The position numbers and the translations under genes are program-made. Below the pieces are notes generated by a model. It saw nothing but the letters and a program-made list of their open reading frames with translations. It was not told where the DNA came from and searched no databases. Source: Lachnospiraceae bacterium (lineage in GTDB: Bacteria > Bacillota > Clostridia > Lachnospirales > Lachnospiraceae). Taken from it: a stretch of 58,887 bases of DNA. Positions 52,007 to 58,887 of this stretch are shown piece after piece. Numbering within the stretch: position 1 is the first letter of the stretch; each line of letters begins with the position of its first letter. Location: positions 1 through 58,887 of the forward strand of contig JALEPU010000069.1 of the NCBI GenBank assembly GCA_022766905.1, written 5' to 3'.

Positions 52007-53062
52007 ATGAAAAAAACATTACAACTACGCTTTTTAACTTTTTTATTAACATTTGTTCTTATTGCAGGACTTCCTACTGTGGCTTTTGCCTCCATGGATT
52101 CAACCGATTTGCAAACAGAAGATCCTACTGCTGCCGTACAAGAAGATGATTCATGGAGATATGGCATTGTCCTTCATACAGATTTTCTGGATTTTTCAAA
52201 TCCAGGGCAAACAAGTAAATTGAGTATTGAGGACATCTACCCGGCAAATGCACAAGTAAATTGGAGCACCGATGACCCTGCCGTTGCAACCGTATCATCA
52301 TCCGGAATCGTTACTGCTGTCGGAAGAGGAGAATGTATCATTACTGCATCCTTAAAAACAGATCCGAATATTTCGGCAGTATGCTACGTTTATGTAAACC
52401 GTTATGCCATTACCTATCACTATAAAAACGGTTCCTCCTCACAGACAAAGTATTATGACGGCTACTCGGAAGTGTCCTTAAAAAGTCCAAAAAGAAAAGG
52501 ATACACATTTGTTGGCTGGTATACAGATTCAACATATAAAAACAGAATTAAAAAAATCTGCGAAGATAATGTCAAAAATTATAATCTGTATGCAAAATGG
52601 AAAAAGACAACCAAACCAGGTAAACCTTCCATCAAATTAGCAAGCACCACTCCTGGAAAACTCAAAGTATCTGTAAGTAAAAAAGCCAGTGGGGCAGCAG
52701 GATACCAGATTGTAATATCAAAGAATAAAACTTTAAAAAAAGGGAATAAAATCATTTCCATCTCAGGCACATCAAAAACCCTTTCAGGCCTGACTGCTGG
52801 TGCCAAATATTATGTAAAAGTACGGGCGTATACATCCGACTCTGCCGGGAACAAATTATACGGTGCTTATAGTTCAATCAAATCAGTCACTATAAAAAAA
52901 GCTTCCTCTAAATCAAATTCCGGCGGAACAGTTTATATAACCAGAACAGGATCCAAATATCACAGAAACGGCTGCCGATATCTTAGACAGAGTAAAATTC
53001 CAATCTCAAAATCAGCAGCGCAAAGACAAGGATACTCACCCTGCAAAGTGTGCAAACCATAA
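52007..53062 (+). CDS. Secreted multidomain protein (Big_2, InlB-type repeat, FN3, C-terminal CxxC tail)
   Basis: About 351 residues from ATG 52007, AAGGAGG upstream. A signal peptide ends near AFASM. Then a Big_2 domain (INWSTDDPAVATVSSSGIV type; residues about 70-130), an InlB_B-like repeat (YHYKNGSSSQTKYYDGYSEV; GYTFVGWYTDSTYKN; YNLYAKW), an FN3 domain (KPSIKLASTTPGKLKV to KSVTIKK), and a C-terminal YITRTGSKYHRNGCRYL followed by SPCKVCKP. The final motif is found in surface proteins and may bind a metal. No LPxTG anchor. Role probably adhesion or wall binding. Confidence 0.88.
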   Translation: MKKTLQLRFLTFLLTFVLIAGLPTVAFASMDSTDLQTEDPTAAVQEDDSWRYGIVLHTDFLDFSNPGQTSKLSIEDIYPANAQVNWSTDDPAVATVSSSGIVTAVGRGECIITASLKTDPNISAVCYVYVNRYAITYHYKNGSSSQTKYYDGYSEVSLKSPKRKGYTFVGWYTDSTYKNRIKKICEDNVKNYNLYAKWKKTTKPGKPSIKLASTTPGKLKVSVSKKASGAAGYQIVISKNKTLKKGNKIISISGTSKTLSGLTAGAKYYVKVRAYTSDSAGNKLYGAYSSIKSVTIKKASSKSNSGGTVYITRTGSKYHRNGCRYLRQSKIPISKSAAQRQGYSPCKVCKP

Positions 53063-53071
53063 ATAAAAATT

Positions 53072-53119
53072 AAAAAAGGAGAAGTTGCAAATATATTATT
53101 TTACGACTTCTCCTTTTTT
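53072..53119. terminator. Bidirectional terminator
   Basis: AAAAAAGGAGAAGT (53072-53085) pairs with ACTTCTCCTTTTTT (53106-53119) between two convergent genes, with A and T runs on both sides. Confidence 0.9.
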
Positions 53120-53120
53120 C

Positions 53121-53426
53121 TCACTCTTTATTTCCGCTAAAAAAGTCGATTGCCATTTGAACCTGTTCCGGGAAATTCACGACATAACCGATTGGAATTT
53201 TATTTTCTGTAACCTCAACCAGTTTTCTGGCATTTTCTTCTCCAAAAGCACCACATAATTCAATAGCGCCGAATCCTTCTTCCACCAGTTTCTTTGCAAG
53301 CTCACAGGCTTCTTCCATATTTCTTACCGTTAAATTATAACTCTCCCTCCCTTGTAAAGAAAAGCAGGCATTATGAATCTTTGGATCGTAATCCTCTCCC
53401 ATTTGAATCATTGCAAACTTTTTCAT
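53121..53426 (-). CDS. Small conserved protein, DUF6506-like
   Basis: About 101 residues from ATG 53426 (AAGGAG upstream). Seen: MKKFAMIQMGEDYDPKIHNACF, TVRNMEEACELAKKLVEEG and FGAIELCGAFGEENARKLVEVT, with a C-terminal IPIGYVVNFPEQVQ. I recall this as DUF6506, but I am not certain. The alternating strand-helix pattern and IELCGAFG suggest a small alpha/beta fold. No signal peptide. Function unknown. Confidence 0.65.
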   Translation of the reverse strand: MKKFAMIQMGEDYDPKIHNACFSLQGRESYNLTVRNMEEACELAKKLVEEGFGAIELCGAFGEENARKLVEVTENKIPIGYVVNFPEQVQMAIDFFSGNKE

Positions 53427-53604
53427 CTGTTTTTCTCCTTCCTGAGCATTTTTATTTTTCGTCAAGCGGATATTCGCAATCCGCTTCGCTATTCGGTTCC
53501 ATTATAATACTCTTCATTCAACTTTTCCACTTTTCTTCTTTCTCTTTCCTTTCTTTTTATTCTGTGATAGAATGAAGAAAAATAAATTGTAAGAGGTAGC
53601 GGTT

Positions 53605-54504
53605 TTGAAAAAGAAACTATATCAATTAATTCGCCTTAGTATGGAGTTTTTTAAAAAAATGGGTGATGATCATGTAACGGCATACAGCGCTATGTCAGCT
53701 TATTTTATGCTGATGTCCTTTGTACCGTTCATCATGCTCCTTCTTTTATTGACAACTTACCTCCCTTTTTCCAAAGATGATGTGATGAATTTGATGACAG
53801 CTGCTTCCATTGTGAAAGAAAATTCTTTTATTATGAATATCCTGGAGGAGATTTACTGGCACAGTAACTCTACCATTATGGGAGTATCCATTATTTCTAT
53901 TTTGTGGGCAGCATCGAAAGGAATCTGGGCGATTATCAAAGGTCTGAATTCTATTTACGATATTGAAGAAACCCGTAATTCCATTTTACTTCGGATGGTT
54001 TCTATTTTATACACTGTATGTTTTCTTTTGATAATTATAGTGTCTTTTGTTTTACTTGTATTTGGTACTACAATTTACGGTTATATTATGTCCCACTTTC
54101 CAATGTTGGAGCCTTTCGCTCGTATTATTATGGATATCAAAAGCTTCTTTTCCATTTTTGTACTGACGGTTTTCTTTCTGGTTCTTTACATTGCGGTTCC
54201 GGCTCGTAAAACAACCATAAAAAATGAAATTATAGGTTCCATGTTCGCTTCCCTGGGTTGGTCCTTATTTTCCTTTGGGTTTTCTATTTATGTGTCTAAA
54301 TTTTCCAATTATACTCATGTATACGGAGGATTAGGTGCTGTTTTACTTTTTTTTATCTGGCTGTATATGATTATGTATATTATGTTTATGGGAGCAGAAA
54401 TCAATTTCTTTTTATCGGAACGGGGAATTGACCGAATCAAGACTTTTCTTTCTCTTAACCAATTCACAGCTAAGAAAAAAGGACATTCATCAAAAAAGTC
54501 CTGA
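53605..54504 (+). CDS. YihY/BrkB-family membrane protein
   Basis: A 299-residue membrane protein with about six helices. It starts at TTG 53605 after AGAGGT. Seen: AYSAMSAYFMLMSFVPFIMLLL, LWAASKGIWAIIKGLNSIYDIEE (a family hallmark), and YGGLGAVLLFFIWLYMIMYIMFMGAEIN. Formerly called RNase BN or virulence factor BrkB; the role is probably transport or membrane homeostasis, but unproved. The stop codon lies inside the terminator stem that follows. Confidence 0.92.
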   Translation: MKKKLYQLIRLSMEFFKKMGDDHVTAYSAMSAYFMLMSFVPFIMLLLLLTTYLPFSKDDVMNLMTAASIVKENSFIMNILEEIYWHSNSTIMGVSIISILWAASKGIWAIIKGLNSIYDIEETRNSILLRMVSILYTVCFLLIIIVSFVLLVFGTTIYGYIMSHFPMLEPFARIIMDIKSFFSIFVLTVFFLVLYIAVPARKTTIKNEIIGSMFASLGWSLFSFGFSIYVSKFSNYTHVYGGLGAVLLFFIWLYMIMYIMFMGAEINFFLSERGIDRIKTFLSLNQFTAKKKGHSSKKS

Positions 54505-54545
54505 CAAAGAGGATGTATAGAGGCATCCCTGTTGTCAGGACTTTT
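54494..54545 (+). terminator. Terminator of the YihY gene
   Basis: AAAAGTCCTGACA (54494-54506) pairs with TGTCAGGACTTTT (54533-54545), with an inner GGATG/CATCC. It probably also serves the convergent MORN gene. Confidence 0.88.
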
Positions 54546-54570
54546 CTATGTATTTAAGACAAAACACTTT

Positions 54571-55635
54571 TTAATGAATAAACTTTCCTTCTCGCCACAT
54601 TCCACTGTAAATCATTCCATTGGAATACTTCATTTTCCCTTTTCCATGGGGCTGTCCATCTTTCCACTGTCCTTCATAAACAGCTCCATTGCTGTAACGG
54701 CATATAATAAATTCTCCCATTTCTCCCTGAAACCATTCTCCTTCACATATAGTTCCATTTGTATATATTACTTTTCCTTTTCCATGCTGCAGACCATGCT
54801 GCCAGTCTCCCTCATACCGATCTCCTGTCACAAACACCATAATTCCCCTTCCATGAGGCATTCCATATTTCAATTCACCTTTGTATTCTCCGTTCGAATA
54901 TGTAACAGTACCTCTGCTGGATTTTGTCTCCTGTTCGAGGGCATTTCGCATCTCTTTTTCTCCTAACAGGGCTGTCTGATCAAGAAATTTTTTACTGTTC
55001 ATGGAAAGATAATCCGTCCATCCAATCAAATACGCGGTAAAAGAATCAATCTTTTCACCATTTCTTCCCATAATACTTCCAGGCAAATATTGATTTGCAG
55101 CTTTTTCAACCAGCTTTGGATAATATAAATCGACTGCTCCAAATTGATGGAGAAGTTCATGTAACAAATCCTTTTCTGCAATTTCGAACAAAACAGAAAA
55201 TTCCGGTGTAATACCCGAGCTTTTTGTTTCCTGATAGGCAAAAGAACGTCCTCTTTTATGAAAGACAAACATAACTGCCACTTCTTTTGCCAATAGGATT
55301 TTTTTCAATTCCTGTTGCATAGTCCCAACAGAAAAATATCCCATCTGTTTCAAAACATCACTTACCCATTGATCAGAAGAACCATACTCAACTTTTTTTC
55401 TTGTCTGCCCCTGATAATACCATGGATGGATTTCCAGATTTACTTCCAGATCAGATGCCTTTTTTTCTATGATTCGAGCCGCATTTTCCACTATTTTCTT
55501 TATGCGAACTACAGCATTTTTATCTTTCCAGCTACTTTCAGCATCATCCACCAATATCACAGCCAACATAACTTTTCCTGTTAACGATCTACATTCGCCT
55601 TCATCTTTTGCTTTCAATAAGATATGCTCTTTCAT
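54571..55635 (-). CDS. Zincin-like N-terminus with five C-terminal MORN repeats
   Basis: About 354 residues from ATG 55635 (AAAGGGA upstream). The N-terminal 230 residues contain HELLHQFGAVDLY near residue 158, a HExxHxxGxxD metalloprotease-like motif, with a GSIMGRNG segment near 185 resembling a Met-turn. Residues about 240-354 hold five MORN repeats (YKGELKYGMPHGRG; YEGDWQHGLQHGKG; CEGEWFQGEMGEF; YEGQWKDGQPHGKG; YSGMWREG). No signal peptide is seen. MORN repeats bind lipids or proteins. The gene overlaps the end of the spoIID-like gene, so the two are coupled. Exact function unknown. Confidence 0.8.
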   Translation of the reverse strand: MKEHILLKAKDEGECRSLTGKVMLAVILVDDAESSWKDKNAVVRIKKIVENAARIIEKKASDLEVNLEIHPWYYQGQTRKKVEYGSSDQWVSDVLKQMGYFSVGTMQQELKKILLAKEVAVMFVFHKRGRSFAYQETKSSGITPEFSVLFEIAEKDLLHELLHQFGAVDLYYPKLVEKAANQYLPGSIMGRNGEKIDSFTAYLIGWTDYLSMNSKKFLDQTALLGEKEMRNALEQETKSSRGTVTYSNGEYKGELKYGMPHGRGIMVFVTGDRYEGDWQHGLQHGKGKVIYTNGTICEGEWFQGEMGEFIICRYSNGAVYEGQWKDGQPHGKGKMKYSNGMIYSGMWREGKFIH

Positions 55636-55651
55636 AAAAATCCCTTTCTCT

Positions 55652-57403
55652 TTAGTATCCATATACCAGCGTCATTGCCGGATAATAAAAATCCAAAATC
55701 TCTTCATAAGTATATCCCAAACCTGCCATTGCTTTTGCTCCATTCTGGCTAAGTCCTACCCCATGGCCGTATCCTCCTCCATATAACGTAAGTTTCCCTT
55801 TTGAAATTTCCGGATAGAAATAAGCGCTTGGCAGCATGGAACATGTTTTTGTTGTTCCATCTTTTAACTTTATTTTTGTTTTTGGCGGGCACAGAACTTT
55901 CCGGATCTGATACTCCCCAATAATCTTCAAATTGGCTTTTTTCCCAATCAACAAAAGTTCTTTTATGACACCACCTTTGCTTCTTTCCAACACCTCTATA
56001 TTCTGAATCGAACCTATGGAATCCAAATTCTTTGTTGTCTCTTCCTTCTCTTTTTGAACCAAAGAAACCGAGCTTTCCTCTTTCAACCAGGATTCCAGGT
56101 TATCATTTACATGATCACTTAGCTGTGAGAGATCCAGAGAAGTGTTCCATCGAAACCATGGTTCTTCCTTTTCATAGCAATCTTTTCCTTCCTGGGTAAT
56201 AAACCGATAGAACTTCTCTTCCGATGAAAAATCCTGTTCTTTTTCTCCTTGTCCCTGAAAATGTCCCTTTAGATAAGCAGGATTCTTTCCTTCTCCGATC
56301 CAAACATCTTTTGCATCACTGGTCATTCCACAGGATGTAGAATAAAAATATGCAGCAATGGGCTGGTCTTGATATTCCATATATTGTTCCGTCGTCTCTT
56401 CTACCGCTGCTTTGCTTTCTTTTGTTTCTGCTACATTATTATACACCTGGCTATTTACCGTATCATCTACATTAGCTCCGTAAATACTATAATAAGATCG
56501 TTCCATCTGATACAAAGCATAGGTTCTGGCACAGACTGCCTGCGCCTTCAACGCTTCCGACGGATACGAGGAAGGCATTTCACTGGATACCACTCCATAT
56601 AAATATTCCTCCAGGGTAAGTTCATTTCTTACCAGATAGCCCTTTTCTTCTTTCTGAATGAACATCTGTCCTTTGTATTCCGGAAATCCAATCTTTCGTT
56701 TTACTGATAAAAGCCGTATTTTTCCATCTCTACATTTTATTATAAATGAGTCTTCTTCATCGTCAAGAACAAACTCCTGACCTGCACCGTAAGTTTCTGT
56801 TTGCCCGCCCTTGATTACTTCATAGTCTGAAGATGCAGTTAATCTTACCGTTTCATGGTAAATCTCCTCTTTCTCACCATGAATCAGTACTTTTATCATT
56901 TTTGTCTCGGGTTCTTTGATTGCTACAATTGCTTCTACCTGTCCATCAATCATCGTTACAAGCACCTGACTCCAGTTAATCAGGCCTCCTGATTCTTCTA
57001 TTACAAAAACTTTCCCTTCTTTCTTTCCATAAGCCTTCCAATTCTTTCCCAAAGTTGTTTTTCCACGAGAAGCAAGCCAAATCCAGCCATGGATTTCATC
57101 AATTGCCTCCACCTGGTCGATTACTTGTCCTTCTTTCCAGGTGATTCCGGTTATTTTGTTCTTTTTCACGATTAAATCTACAATCTGATTCTTTTTTTCC
57201 ACTTCTTTCCCGATTGGACAGGAAATCGTCCACTTTTTTCCCTCTATCCATGCTGTCAACTGATTTTCCTTTAAGGTAATCAGATAAACATTTTCATAAG
57301 TTCCATCTTCCAGTTTTTCTTCTTTTCTCTCCTTTGGCCCTTCCATCAGAATGATGATAAATAAAATACCTGCCAAAACCCATAACAACCGCCGTATCTT
57401 CAT
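55652..57403 (-). CDS. SpoIID/LytB-domain protein
   Basis: A 583-residue protein with an N-terminal helix (RRLLWVLAGILFIIILMEG), a long extracytoplasmic region, and a SpoIID domain near 280-480: EEYLYGVVSSEMPSSYPSEALKAQAVCARTYAL, FYSTSCGMTSDAKDVW, and YGGGYGHGVGLSQNGAKAMA at the C-terminus. SpoIID is a lytic transglycosylase acting on wall during spore engulfment. This protein is longer than SpoIID and has an extra N-terminal region of unknown function. It overlaps the MORN gene. Confidence 0.9.
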   Translation of the reverse strand: MKIRRLLWVLAGILFIIILMEGPKERKEEKLEDGTYENVYLITLKENQLTAWIEGKKWTISCPIGKEVEKKNQIVDLIVKKNKITGITWKEGQVIDQVEAIDEIHGWIWLASRGKTTLGKNWKAYGKKEGKVFVIEESGGLINWSQVLVTMIDGQVEAIVAIKEPETKMIKVLIHGEKEEIYHETVRLTASSDYEVIKGGQTETYGAGQEFVLDDEEDSFIIKCRDGKIRLLSVKRKIGFPEYKGQMFIQKEEKGYLVRNELTLEEYLYGVVSSEMPSSYPSEALKAQAVCARTYALYQMERSYYSIYGANVDDTVNSQVYNNVAETKESKAAVEETTEQYMEYQDQPIAAYFYSTSCGMTSDAKDVWIGEGKNPAYLKGHFQGQGEKEQDFSSEEKFYRFITQEGKDCYEKEEPWFRWNTSLDLSQLSDHVNDNLESWLKEESSVSLVQKEKEETTKNLDSIGSIQNIEVLERSKGGVIKELLLIGKKANLKIIGEYQIRKVLCPPKTKIKLKDGTTKTCSMLPSAYFYPEISKGKLTLYGGGYGHGVGLSQNGAKAMAGLGYTYEEILDFYYPAMTLVYGY

Positions 57404-57606
57404 GCTATTTCCTCCCTTTCGTTCCTCACCGGTAAATCGAATTCTTTTTACAAATCAATTCATAAAAGTCCGATTTGCTATCAAGAATAGCCTATGCGAA
57501 AGAGCGAAAAAATAGAACTACGAAATGAGCAGTTTTCTGCTACCAAGAAAAAAACAGGAATTCTGCCAAAATGTCTCTGTTGAATCCAGACTATTCCTGT
57601 GCAATT

Positions 57607-57830
57607 AAAAAAGACCCGCATCAAATGCGGGTCATTTTTCTTTCGTAAGCCTCCAGATGTGCCGGTCCCTGCGATTTTGACGCCTAGCAACGCTAGGTGG
57701 GTATCCTCATACAGGATTCTGTCTTCCTCTACAAACGGAGGCCTGACATCGGCCAGTGGATATCGGATTCCCGTCAATAAAATGTAGGTTCAAAATAGCA
57801 GGTTATCGAACACCCCAGATTAACTTCCTG
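57607..57830 (-). ncRNA. ssrS: Probable 6S RNA
   Basis: A 224-nt unit between a consensus promoter (-35 TTGAAA at 57860-57865, 17 bases, -10 TATAAT at 57837-57842) and a strong terminator (GACCCGCAT/ATGCGGGTC, 57613-57633, then a T-run). The RNA contains TTGAACCTACA near its start, GGATACCCACCTAGC with the hairpin CCTAGC/GCTAGG, and a closing stem AGGCCTCC/GGAGGCTT. These resemble 6S RNAs of Clostridia as I remember them. No protein frame fits. 6S RNA binds sigma-70-type polymerase. An unrelated structured RNA is the alternative. Confidence 0.6.
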
Positions 57831-57836
57831 ACTATG

Positions 57837-57865
57837 ATTATAGACTAATTGTGCCTATTTTTCAA
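57837..57865 (-). promoter_or_regulatory. Promoter of the probable 6S RNA
   Basis: -35 TTGAAA (57860-57865), exactly 17 bases, -10 TATAAT (57837-57842). One of the best matches to the sigma-A consensus in the window. Confidence 0.85.
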
Positions 57866-57928
57866 GAGAAAAATTCATTGAAGTTTTTTCCACTGTATCA
57901 TCTTATTCTTCATGGTACCGGAGTTCTT

Positions 57929-58477
57929 TTAATAATCGGCATCCGGAACTTTCAAAAATACTTTTTTGATATATTGAAACGTATAGGCTTCCCCTTTGTC
58001 CTGATACATTCGAAGAAGTTTCTCCAATGCCTTTTCTGTATCCGGATGCATGATGCACTGAGCTTTCCCTGACAGAAAATATTCCAACGGGGAAGAAGTG
58101 GTAAAAGCTTCTTTTTTGTAGATTTTTCCTGCACTGACCCGGTCAATAAACATCTCTGCCACATAGCGTCTTGGCATCTTCATTCCAACCATGCCTTCTC
58201 CCGGTACCGGACTAAAATCAATCCAGTATTCAAAATGATGTTTGTTCCGGCCTTTGTGATGCAGCCATCCTAAAGAATATCCTTTTTCTTCTTTTTCTTC
58301 ATTGATCGGACTACGAAATCCCTGATAGTATTTTACCCCTGGTAAAAATTCTATAGGAGAATATTTAGACAGATCATGAAGCAGGCCCTGCTTATAAAGT
58401 CCAATCTGAAAACAACCTTTTGTCACTAATAGTTTATGCCTGGTAATGGTTGTCAAATGTCCCCAAAAACGGTTCAT
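57929..58477 (-). CDS. DUF5662 family protein
   Basis: A 182-residue protein with GGAGG before ATG 58477. Seen: FWGHLTTITRHKLLVTKGCFQIGLYKQGLLHDLSKYSP, YYQGFRSPINEEK, GWLHHKGRNKHHFEYWIDF and MPRRYVAEMFIDRVSAGKIY. The histidine- and aspartate-rich pattern (HK, HDLSKYSP, HHKGRNKHH) is like HD-type metal hydrolases. It matches the DUF5662 family, common in Firmicutes and of unknown function. Confidence 0.85.
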   Translation of the reverse strand: MNRFWGHLTTITRHKLLVTKGCFQIGLYKQGLLHDLSKYSPIEFLPGVKYYQGFRSPINEEKEEKGYSLGWLHHKGRNKHHFEYWIDFSPVPGEGMVGMKMPRRYVAEMFIDRVSAGKIYKKEAFTTSSPLEYFLSGKAQCIMHPDTEKALEKLLRMYQDKGEAYTFQYIKKVFLKVPDADY

Positions 58478-58553
58478 TGTTTGTCCTCCACTTTTTCATT
58501 ATGAGTTGCCCGACAAATGAGCCTCACGTCGATTTTTTCGTGCTTGGCTCTTA

Positions 58554-58887
58554 TTATGTAACTGGATTTAAATGCTTTCCATTCAGCCATCCATATAAAT
58601 TCTCAAACACAATATCTGCCCTTTGTTCCATCGATTCTTCTGATGCGAAAGCAATATGCGGGGTTACGATGGTATTCGGCGTGTGAAGCAGCGGATGATC
58701 CTTTGGTACCGGCGGCTCCATCTCAAATACATCGCAGGCAGCCCCTGCAATCTCTCCTTTTGTTAAAGCCTGTGCTAAAGCCTCAGAATCGACAACAGCA
58801 CCTCTGGCTGTATTGATCAAAATAGCTTCCTTCTTCATAAGGGCCAGTTGCTCTTTGCCTATCATGCCTTTTGTCTCCTTCGTCAAC
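58554..58887 (-). CDS. D-2-hydroxyacid dehydrogenase, C-terminal part (cut by window edge)
   Basis: The 3' end of a gene that continues beyond the right edge; about 110 residues are visible. Seen: LINTARGAVVDSEALAQAL (NAD domain strand and catalytic region), GAACDVFEMEPPVPKDHPLL (catalytic glutamate region) and TIVTPHIAFASEESMEQR with the catalytic histidine in TPHIA. This fits D-lactate, phosphoglycerate or glycerate-type dehydrogenases. The substrate cannot be told from this part. Confidence 0.92.
   Translation of the reverse strand, partial: LTKETKGMIGKEQLALMKKEAILINTARGAVVDSEALAQALTKGEIAGAACDVFEMEPPVPKDHPLLHTPNTIVTPHIAFASEESMEQRADIVFENLYGWLNGKHLNPVT

Noticed and set aside
57481..57777. 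A 98-residue minus-strand open frame
   Set aside because: It covers the structured RNA unit and its terminator, so it is an artefact of the RNA gene.

Overview
The window looks like a chromosome segment of an anaerobic, spore-forming Clostridia, most likely a Lachnospiraceae gut bacterium. Signs are the complete Rnf operon with its own flavin transferase, a YlmC/YmxH-type sporulation protein, a SpoIID-type protein, a T-box leader on pheST, strong AGGAGG ribosome sites and an AT-rich base composition. No genus can be fixed from the sequence alone. Most genes lie on the minus strand.

Layout. 1-630: 5' end of a tyrosine recombinase gene and a structured non-coding stretch, probably the edge of an integrated element. 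631-4000: a small coiled-coil protein, queA, nrdR, a PRC-barrel protein and a lipase-like hydrolase. 4137-10797: rnfCDGEAB, a NusG-II protein and apbE, an energy-coupling module in which ApbE attaches FMN to RnfD and RnfG. 10811-24000: housekeeping genes (topB, tRNA-Glu, a CorC-type protein, mnmM, uppP, a class A penicillin-binding protein, a CYTH protein, a fused cardiolipin synthase, a PH protein), with large palindromic repeats in the gaps. 46530-58887: pheST with T-box, deoC, small membrane and secreted proteins, a MORN-repeat protein with a zincin motif, a SpoIID protein, a probable 6S RNA and a partial hydroxyacid dehydrogenase.

The most unusual region is 24121-46527, a catabolic locus of about 22 kb. 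It holds four FGGY kinases (one is GlpK), a GlpA-like dehydrogenase with its FAD/NAD partner and a DUF1667 protein, a RuBisCO-like protein (RLP) ending that same operon, an SDR dehydrogenase, a metal-dependent TIM-barrel epimerase, a glycerol-1-phosphate dehydrogenase homologue, six HAD phosphatases, a cupin and two SorC-type regulators. There is no transporter. Four promoters share a palindrome with core GAAAATATTTTC. In three of them its centre lies exactly 13 bp from the centre of the -35 box, and in the fourth 23 bp, one helical turn further. The two regulators have the same recognition helix, so I infer one regulon of four transcripts: kinase-SDR-kinase-epimerase, glpA-like/FAD/DUF1667/RLP, glpK and cupin-sorC-sorC. 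The gene set resembles an erythritol-type polyol pathway with an RLP added. The substrate is unknown.

A second layer is a set of dispersed palindromic repeats: family A (two full copies, one short derivative, one fragment), family B (one copy of 274 bp) and family C (short hairpins of about 53 bp). Several begin or end within 5 bases of a stop codon.
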